Below, piece by piece: positions 45,301 through 55,700 of a DNA stretch of 64,000 nt. The stretch's first letter is position 1. Each line of letters starts with the position of its first letter. The stretch covers positions 4,347,001 to 4,411,000 of the forward strand of contig NC_088326.1 in the NCBI RefSeq assembly GCF_910592395.1, written 5' to 3'. Origin of the DNA: Lineus longissimus. Taxonomy: Eukaryota; Nemertea; Pilidiophora; Heteronemertea; Lineidae. The notes beneath the pieces are model-generated. The model was not told where the DNA came from. It saw only the letters and a list, made by a program, of their open reading frames with translations, and searched no databases. Made by a program: the position numbers and the translations under genes.

Positions 45301-48300
45301 TGTCAGCAGAGGTTTCAGCAACCATAGTGAGACCTTAATGTCATCAACAGGTTGAAACCTAAAGTGTTGTCAGCAGAGGTTTCAGCAATATAGTGAGACC
45401 TTAATGTCATCAACAGATTGAAACCTAAAGTGTTGTCAGCAGAGGTTTCAGCAACATAGTGAGACCTTAATGTCATCAACAGATTGAAACCTAAAGTGTT
45501 GTCAGCAGAGGTTTCAGCAACCATAGTGAGACCTTAATGTCATCAACAGATTGAAACCTAAAGTGTTGTCAGCAGAGGTTTCAGCAACATAGTGAGACCT
45601 TAATGTCATCAACAGGTTGAGACCTAAAGTGTTGTCAGCAGAGGTTTCAGCAACATTGTGAGACCTTAATGTCATCAACAGGTTGAGACCTAAAGTGTTG
45701 TCAGCAGAGGTTTCAGCAACCATAGTGAGACCTTAATGTCATCAACAGGTTGAGACCTAAAGTGTTGTCAGCAGAGGTTTCAGCAATATAGTGAGACCTT
45801 AATGTCATCAACAGGTTGAGACCTAAAGTGTTGTCAGCAGAGGTTTCAGCAACCATAGTGAGACCTTAATGTCATCAACAGGTTGAGACCTAAAGTGTTG
45901 TCAGCAGAGGTTTCAGCAACCATAGTGAGACCTTAATGTCATCAACAGGTTGAAACCTAAAGTGTTGTCAGCAGAGGTTTCAGCAACCATAGTGAGACCT
46001 TAATGTCATCAACAGGTTGAAACCTAAAGTGTTGTCAGCAGAGGTTTCAGCAACCATAGTGAGACCTTAATGTCATCAACAGGTTGAGACCTAAAGTGTT
46101 GTCAGCAGAGGTTTCAGCAACATAGTGAGACCTTAATGTCATCAACAGGTTGAAACCTAAAGTGTTGTCAGCAGAGGTTTCAGCAACATTGTGAGACCTT
46201 AATGTCATCAACAGGTTGAGACCTAAAGTGTTGTCAGCAGAGGTTTCAGCAACATAGTGAGACCTTAATGTCATCAACAGGTTGAGACCTAAAGTGTTGT
46301 CAGCAGAGGTTTCAGCAACATAGTGAGACCTTAATGTCATCAACAGGTTGAGACCTAAAGTGTTGTCAGCAGAGGTTTCAGCAACATAGTGAGACCTTAA
46401 TGTCATCAACAGATTGAGACCTAAAGTGTTGTCAGCAGAGGTCTCAGCAACCATAGTGAGACCTTAATGTCATCAACAGGTTGAAACCTGAAGTGTTGTC
46501 AACAGAGGTTTCAGCAACATAGTGAGACCTAAATGTCATCAACAGGTTGAAACCTAAAGTGTTGTCAGCAGAGGTTTCAGCAATATAGTGAGACCTTAAT
46601 GTCATCAACAGATTGAAACCTAAAGTGTTGTCAGCAGAGGTTTCAGCAACCATAGTGAGACCTTAATGTCATCAACAGGTTGAGACCTAAAGTGTTGTCA
46701 GCAGAGGTTTCAGCAACATAGTGAGACCTTAATGTCATCAACAGGTTGAGACCTAAAGTGTTGTCAGCAGAGGTTTCAGCAACATAGTGAGACCTTAATG
46801 TCATCAACAGGTTGAGACCTAAAGTGTTGTCAGCAGAGGTTTCAGCAACCATAGTGAGACCTAAATGTCATCAACAGGTTGAGACCTAAAGTGTTGTCAG
46901 CAGAGGTTTCAGCAACATAGTGAGACCTTAATGTCATCAACAGGTTGAGACCTAAAGTGTTGTCAGCAGAGGTTTCAGCAACATAGTGAGACCTTAATGT
47001 CATCAACAGGTTGAGACCTAAAGTGTTGTCAGCAGAGGTTTCAGCAATATAGTGAGATCTTAATGTCATCAACAGGTTGAGACCTAAAGTGTTGTCAGCA
47101 GAGGTTTCAGCAATATAGTGAGACATTAATGTCATCAACAGGTTGAGACCTAAAGTGTTGTCAGCAGAGGTTTCAGCAACATAGTGAGACCTTAATGTCA
47201 TCAACAGGTTGAGACCTAAAGTGTTGTCAGCAGAGTTTTCAGCAACATAGTGAGACCTTAATGTCATCAACAGGTTGAGACCTAAAGTGTTGTCAGCAGA
47301 GGTTTCAGCAACATAGTGAGATCTTAATGTCATCAACAGGTTGAAACCTAAAGTGTTGTCAGCAGAGGTTTCAGCAATATAGTGAGATCTTAATGTCATC
47401 AACAGATTGAAACCTAAAGTGTTGTCAGCAGAGGTTTCAGCAACCATAGTGAGACCTTAATGTCATCAACAGGTTGAGACCTAAAGTGTTGTCAGCAGAG
47501 GTTTCAGCAATATAGTGAGACCTTAATGTCATCAACAGGTTGAGACCTAAAGTGTTGTCAGCAGAGGTCTCAGCAACCATAGTGAGACCTTAATGTCATC
47601 AACAGGTTGAGACCTAAAGTGTTGTCAGCAGAGGTTTCAGCAACCATAGTGAGACCTTAAGGTCATCAACAGGTTGAGACCTAAAGTGTTGTCAGCAGAG
47701 GTTTCAGCAATATAGTGAGACCTTAATGTCATCAACAGGTTGAGACCTAAAGTGTTGTCAGCAGAGGTTTCAGCAATATAGTGAGATCTTAATGTCATCA
47801 ACAGGTTGAGACCTAAAGTGTTGTCAGCAGAGGTTTCAGCAACATAGTGAGACCTTAATGTTATCAACAGATTGAGACCTGAAGTGTTGTCAGCAGAGGT
47901 CTCTGCAAGAGACTTTAATATCATCAGCAGGTTGTGAAACCTAAAAAAGTTGTTGTCTGCGTGTCGTTATCAACAGGACCTAGGACAAGACCTAGAAGGG
48001 TTGTTGTCAGTTTGTGACACCTTAATGATATCAACCGGTTGAGACCAATAGTGTTGTTGTCAGTGCGAGACCTTAATGTTACAACTATAGTCCATCAAAA
48101 GTCATCAAAATCAACTCGTTGCCTGGTAGCATACTGAACAGTCAAGCGCAAATGACCAGCTGATGTCACCTTGCATTCTTGTGTTTCTATTCTAAAGCAC
48201 TGCGCAAACTAGCGAATTTTTGTCCCTGTGATTATCATTGTCGCTATGCGCAGCAAAAAGATATCTCGTCTGCTGGTAAAACCGGTTATTGCCGGATTAG

Positions 48301-49696
48301 ATAGTTTTCATATTGATTGCTAGTTGCTGCGATTACCGCGATTTTTGTTGATGGCACCTGCATTGTACACCACAAACAAGCAATTTTTGTCGCATTTGAT
48401 GATGATTGCAGGTCAGGCAAGTCAACTCACAAACTGAGGGATGATTGAGTGGATGTAATGAATCAGAAAGTGGACACAAACATTGGATCAAACTCCATCG
48501 AGCAAAACAACACATCAAATGTACAGCACCATACCATGTTCCAAGCAACAACATTTTGACACATAAACAATTCTCCAGGAAAAAGGTTAACAAATATTTC
48601 AACTTCCAAACCTCTCTTCCTTTCAATTCATAAAAGTTTAGCCGAGTCTTTAGATAAATGAAATGGCCAGGGCCATTGTGCTCACCTCATGTGGAGGAAA
48701 GATGGATAAAGAGCATGGTATTGTGTCATGTAGTGTTGGGTTTGATGTAGGTCCAAGCAATTACAATTTCCCCAAAATGGCCAATTTACAGTACATTCGA
48801 CCTCTGTGACCTTGAAAAGTAGGTCAAATCAAAGAAGACCCGGGTGATACATTGAATGGTTGTTAGAATTAGATGTACCTATGATATAAAATTGGTGCCA
48901 ATCGGGCAAGTCATTACTAGGAATAATGGCATTTTGATGAATTTAGGATTTGGCCCCCTCCCTGGAGGCCAAACGGCAAATCAGATCGCACCAAACTTCG
49001 GTACCTGAGATCACCTGACCAAGGGGTACATGTGTACTTAATTTGTGATCAATAGTCATTGCAGTTAAGAAACGTGCCATAGTTACGTCCTGACGGCGAA
49101 TTTACGTCATTTGACCTCTGTGACCTTGACAAGAAGGTCAAATTAAAAACCTGTGTGACATATACTGTATGGTGGTTAGGTGTACCCATGATATCAAATT
49201 GGTGGCAATCGGGCAAGAAGTTAAGGAATAATAACATTTTTAAGGTTTTTGGATTTTGCCCCCTGGTGGTCAAGTTGTGAATCATATTGGACCAAACTTC
49301 GGTCCCTGAGATCACCTGACTAAGGGGTAAATGTGTACCAAATTTGGTATCAATAGTCATTGCAGTTTAGAAACGTGCCATCATTACATCCTAACGGCCA
49401 ATTTACACCATTTGACCTCTGTGACCTTGAAAAGGAGGTCAAATCAAAAACCCGGAGGATATATGATGCACCTTTGCTAGAAGTACGTACCATATTTTTT
49501 TCAAAATTTCCCGACTACTATTAAGGGAGATATTGCATATTTTCACTTTTAACGTTTGGCCCCCTGGTGGCCAAACCATGAAACGAATCGGACTGAAACT
49601 TGGTCTCCAAGGTGTCATTACATAAGGGTACATGTGTACTAAGTTTCAACTCAATAGCTCTAACAGTTACGAAACGTGCCCTGCTAACGGACGACG

Positions 49697-49728
<32 letters not shown>

Positions 49729-52700
49729 ACGACGGACGCCACGGTATGGGATAAGCTCACCTCTGCTAAGAGGTGAGCTAAAAAACATTTTCCTACACTC
49801 CAGCCTTGCCTGAACAGAAACCTTGGTTACGCCCAGAGTGAGCTACAAAACAATCATTAAAAGTAGCCAGATACTAGTCAGTAACCTGAAGGCGTTGCAC
49901 ATACAGGAGACATACAATAGCAAGCTATAAGAGCAGCGCAGAAGCCTTTTGTACGAGACGCACGTGGGCGCAGAACAGCTCCAAGGGTGAAATGCTTGCA
50001 CGTTGAAAGGTCAAACACATATAGAACCAAGCATCGCGCTATATGAGTTTTCAGTGAGCGCATTACGCAGAATCTATATCACGATGTCAGAAAAACCAAT
50101 AGCTCTGCATCAACAAGGGGATAATGTGGATTACAGGGGAACCAACTCTTATGACGAGGCTCAGACCAGGGTTACAGATGGCCATTACAAAGTTTCTGTA
50201 AATGTGAGATTCACAATGCAATCTCTAGGAACATTGTCAAGCTACTTCGGGCATCCACACTGTTTCGTTGGAAGAGTGCGAGTTTTCCAAAAGCATTGCA
50301 AGGTACAGTAGAACCTCTCTATTGAGGACAACCTCAGAACTGACAAGTACTGTCCTTAATAAAGAGGTCCTGATCAGAGCTCAGGTCAAATTTAATGGAA
50401 AACAATTTTGGCTCAAAACTAGTGTCCCTAATAGTGAGGGTGTCCTTACTAGTGAGGTGTCCCCTAAATGGAGGTTCCACTATACTTAAACCTTCGTTTT
50501 ACCTGTGGTGTTTATTTGAATTAAATGAAACTGTAAGAGCCAAATTTTGTATCAATGGCAATTTTTAATCAATAACTTGCTATGGTTACAGTGGTTGTGT
50601 CAGGTAAAATCAGCGAAAGTTAACAGACACATTTTATATCTTCGTTTTGGCTAGTCCAAACTTTAATTTATCTTACATGCTACTCAAACAAGAGCTCACA
50701 TAGATTAGGTAAGATGTAGACAGACCAGGCATCAGGACTGGAAGTGTTACACTAAGATAACTGATGCTACTCAAACAAGAGCCCACACAGATTAGGTAAG
50801 ATGCAGAGACCAGGCATCAGGACTAGAAGTATTACTCTAAGAACCTGATGCTACTCAAACAGAAGCTCACATAGATTAGGTAAGATGCAGAGACCAGGCA
50901 TCAGGTCTAGAAGTGTTACACTAAGATAACTGATGCTACTCAAACAAGAGCTCACATAGATTAGGTAAGATGCAGACAGACCAGGCGTGTTACTCTAAGA
51001 TACCTGATGCTACTCAAACAGAAGCTCACATAGATTAGGTAAGATGCAGAGACCAGGCATCAGGTCTAGAAGTGTTACAGTAAGATAACTGATGCTACTC
51101 AAACAAGAGCTCACATAGATTAGGTAAGATGCAGACAGACCAGGCATCAGGACTAGAAGTGTTACTCTAAGATACCTGATGCTACTCAAACAGAAGCTCA
51201 CATAGATTAGGTAAGATGCAGAGATAAGGCATCAGGACTAGAAGTGTTACACTAAGATAACTGATGCTATTCAAACAAGAGCTCACACAGATTAGGTAAG
51301 ATGCAGAGACCAGGCATCAGGTCTAGAAGTGTTACTCCAAGATACCTGATGCTACTCAAACAAGAGCTCACATAGATTAGGTAAGATGCAGACAGACCAG
51401 GCATCAGGACTAGAAGTGTTACTCTAAGATACCTGATGCTACTCAAACAAGAGCTCACATAGATTAGGTAAGATGCTGAGAACAGGCATTAGGTCTAGAA
51501 GTGTTACTCCAAGATACCTGATGCTACTCAAACAAGAGCTCACATAGATTAGGTAAGATGCAGACAGACCAGGCGTGTTACTCTAAGATACCTGATGCTA
51601 CTCAAACAGAAGCTCACATAGATTAGGTAAGATGCAGAGACCAGGCATCAGGTCTAGAAGTGTTACACTAAGATAACTGATGCTACTCAAACAAGAGCTC
51701 ACATAGATTAGGTAAGATGCAGACAGACCAGGCATCAGGACTAGAAGTGTTACTCTAAGATACCTGATGCTACTCAAACAGAAGCTCACATAGATTAGGT
51801 AAGATGCAGAGACCAGGCATCAGGACTAGAAGTGTTACACTAAGATAACTGATGCTACTCAAACAAGAGCTTACAGAGATTAGGTAAGATGCAGAGACCA
51901 GGCATCAGGACTAGAAGTGTTACACTAAGATAACTGATGCTACTCAAACAGAAGCTCACATAGATTAGGTAAGATGCAGAGACCAGGCATCAGGACTAGA
52001 AGTGTTACACTAAGATAACTGATGCTACTCAAACAAGAGCTTACAGAGATTAGGTAAGATGCAGAGACCAGGCATCAGGACTAGAAGTGTTACACTAAGA
52101 TAACTGATGCTACTCAAACAAGAGCTTACAGAGATTAGGTAAGATGCAGAGACCAGGCATCAGGACTAGAAGTGTTACACTAAGATAACTGATGCTACTC
52201 AAACAGAAGCTCACATAGATTAGGTAAGATGCAGAGACCAGGCATCAGGACTAGAAGTGTTACACTAAGATAACTGATGCTACTCAAACAGAAGCTCACA
52301 TAGATTAGGTTAGATGCAGAGAACAGGCATCAGGACTAGAATTGTTACTCCAAAATACCTGATGCTACTCAAACAAGAGCTCACATAGATTAGGTAAGAT
52401 GCAGAGATAAGGCATCAGGACTAGAATTGCTACTGCAAGATAGCTGATGCTACTCAAACAAGAGCTCACATAGATTGGGTAAGATGCAGAGACCAGGCAT
52501 CAGGACTAGAAGTGTTACTCCAAGATACCTGGTGCTACTCAAACAGAAGCTCACATAGATTAGGTAAGATGCAGAGAACAGGCATCAGGTCTAGAAGTGC
52601 TACTCCAAGATACCTGATGCTACTCAAACAAGAGCTCACATAGATTAGGTAAGATGCAGAGACCATGCATCAGGTCTGGAAGTGTAACTCCAAGATACCT

Positions 52701-55700
52701 GATGCTCCTCAAACAGAAGCTCACATAAGCTGCGCTTACACCACGAAATATTGGTGGACCAATTGCACTTACACCACCACATTGCCGCGACAAATTGGTT
52801 CGGCAATCCATTGCCGATACAAATTGCCGAGCGAATTTGTCCCACCAAGCTTGATGGTCCAAATTCGCCCGGCTTGTTAAAAGCTCGGCTTTGTCGTGGT
52901 GTACGCGCAAATGGATCGGCAATTAGCTAGTTAGATGGTTCGGCTCCAGGCGGCGCTTTCGGAATGGCGCTTTCTGTGCATGCAATTTATTGTTTGCGCG
53001 CCATCTGTAGCCGGATTTTATAACTAGCTGCAGCGCTGGTGTAAGCGCTTGGTGGATTTTCGATGGTGCGGCATTGGTTCCCGAACCAAGATTGGTGGTC
53101 CATTTTCAGGTGGTGTAAGTGCGGCTATAGATTAGGTAAGATGCAGAGAACAGGCATTAGATCTAGAAGTGTTACTCCAAGATACCTGATGCTACTCAAA
53201 CAAGAGCTCACATAGATTAGGTAAGATGCAGAGACCAGGCATCAGGTCTAGAAGTGTTGATACCTGATGCTGCTCAGACAACAGCTCACATCAATTCAAG
53301 GTAATTTGCAGTGACCAGGCATCAGGACTAAGAATTTAAAGATATCTATATTGGCAAATCAAAATTCGCCAAACCACTGAATTTGCTGCAGTAGCTACCA
53401 TATTTGTTTAATGGATTATAATGTTCAGTAATATTTGATGGTGGTCCACGCTCTGGCAGTAACTGAACATAAATCTCATTGAAATGAAATTATAGCAAAT
53501 TCTAAATGCCAAGGATATGAATTATGCAGATGGCCAGGCCTATTTTTAAAATTCTGCTGTATTTTAAAATGTGTTCTTGGTATGCAATAAACATAATTAC
53601 CATTATGTTTATGTAAATTACATTTGACATAAAATGAGCTCTCAAATTAGGTCAACATGTTTATTTATTCAAAAAGATGCAGTATCAGTTACCCATTTGT
53701 AAACGTTTCTGACATTTGGCCTTTGAGGGTTACTGACCTAAAACCTATGTGGGTTACTGACCTAAGTGGGTTATTGACCTATGTGGTGACTGACCTATGT
53801 GGATTACTGACCTGTGTGGTGACTGACCTATGTGGATTACTGACCTGTGTGGTGACTGACCTATGTGTGGTGACTGACCTATGTATGTGTATTACTGACC
53901 TATGTGGGTTAAGGAATTGATACTGAGCTGGAGGTATTGGTTGTCTCACCCAAGCCGCCAGGGTGGAGCTAAAGTGTAGACCAAAACCGAGGTGTATTTA
54001 GGGAATTTTATGGAATTTTCAAATTCAAATTCTCAAATTTTTAATGAATGGTGTTGGCCTTTAACAGCTGAGAAAGACCTATGTCATCAACAATGGTATG
54101 GTATCTCATTGCAAGGCCAATAAATGCCCTTAAATCGGCATCCGGTTTCTATCATCTTCACCGGTTATTGTAATACGAGGAAGTACAGTGGAACCTCCCT
54201 TAGTGGACACCTCTCTATCAAGGACAACCTCTCTATTAAGGACACTAGTTTTGGTCCCGTATTGGTTGTTTCCATTCAATTTGACCTCTCTAATCAGGAC
54301 ACCTCTCTATAAATGACAGCACTTGTCAGTCACGAGGGTGTCCTCAATAGAGAGGTTCTACTGTATCAATTCTAGTCCATGAAATCAAACCCCAATACCG
54401 TATATTGAATAGGGTGCTCAAGTGCAGTATCGTTGACATTGCTGTGAGTCAGCTGGTGGTACGAGGACTGGCACCACTTCATCACAGCTGCTCCTGAACG
54501 AGTATGGTATGCCGGGATTCATAGAATTCTATCAGTTGTGACGTTATACATACTGACAGTGTGGTTACTTACGTCTTAGCTTGGCGAGAGTGCCTATTGC
54601 ATAGGCATGATTTTTCCACAGTGGAACCTCGCTTAGCGGACACCCCTCTTTAGTAAGGACATCCTCTCTAATAAGGACACTAGTTTTGGATCCAAATTGG
54701 TTGTTTCCATTCAATTCAACATCTTTAATCAGTATACCTCTCTATCAGGAACAGCACAGCACACTCCGGAGTGTGTCCTTAATAGAGAGATTCTACTGTA
54801 CATACTCTCAGTGTGGCTACTTGGTTAGGCTGGGTAAGAATGCCTGTGGCATAGGCATGATTTGATATATTTCAAACAGCGGCTTGGCAGGGCCTACAAG
54901 GGTAAAGACTCCACTAGTTACAAGTACCAACTGTTTACAGTTAAATCTCACAAATGCCCTCCTTTCATACACTGGTTTTCAGGATTCAAAAGGGTTAAAT
55001 ACAAAGTTGACTTTCATTTGACAGATGTTTTCTTTCAAAGCAGCCCGTGAATTAGAGATTTTTGTTGCAATGAGATGCGTTAAATATAGGCTAATAGGCA
55101 TGAGGCAAAGCGAATGCAGCACTACCTAACTTTTGGGACTGTAAACTATCTCCCCATCATCTTCTTTAAACCCTTCAAGAACCAGAAGGTATAATTTCGC
55201 AAAAACACAGAAAAAAAACTACCTACCTATTCGGGCTTTACCTCATTCTAATATGGTCCCCAAGTAGCCCAAAAACGTTACCTGATACGCGAGGGAACAT
55301 CTCAACTAATGCAACACAGGTTTCCAGCAAATATATTCTGGGGCCCCTTCTCAGTAAACATTTCTGATAAAATTAAGTCACTGTCTCAAAGTAAGGCCTA
55401 CCTAAACAGCCTCCATACGTTTTATGTCGTTTTCTTTCTATGGTGAAGCAAACCCAACAAGTTAACTTTATTCTGACAAAGCGACCAATGAGATGCTCCC
55501 TAAGAAAGCGCGGCTTCAGACTGAAGGGACTGTCTCAGGAATGACTTCTTCATGGGCCGTAAGGGGCTTGTCAAAAATTGCGCCAATAAACTTAGGAGTA
55601 CATGGGCTCAAAACCATACCGCGTCACAGCAGTTAGGTGATGATCATTGGGTTCGTTCGCTTATCCGTCAATTTATTGAGCTTTCCTAATTCGAGTTTAT

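Noticed and set aside
45315-47924. Series of proteins with a VAETSADNTLGLNLL repeat
   Set aside because: 66-bp minisatellite units; frames end whenever a 67-bp unit occurs.
50003-50311. 102-codon plus-strand frame
   Set aside because: Runs into a MITE terminus; no domain or splice support.
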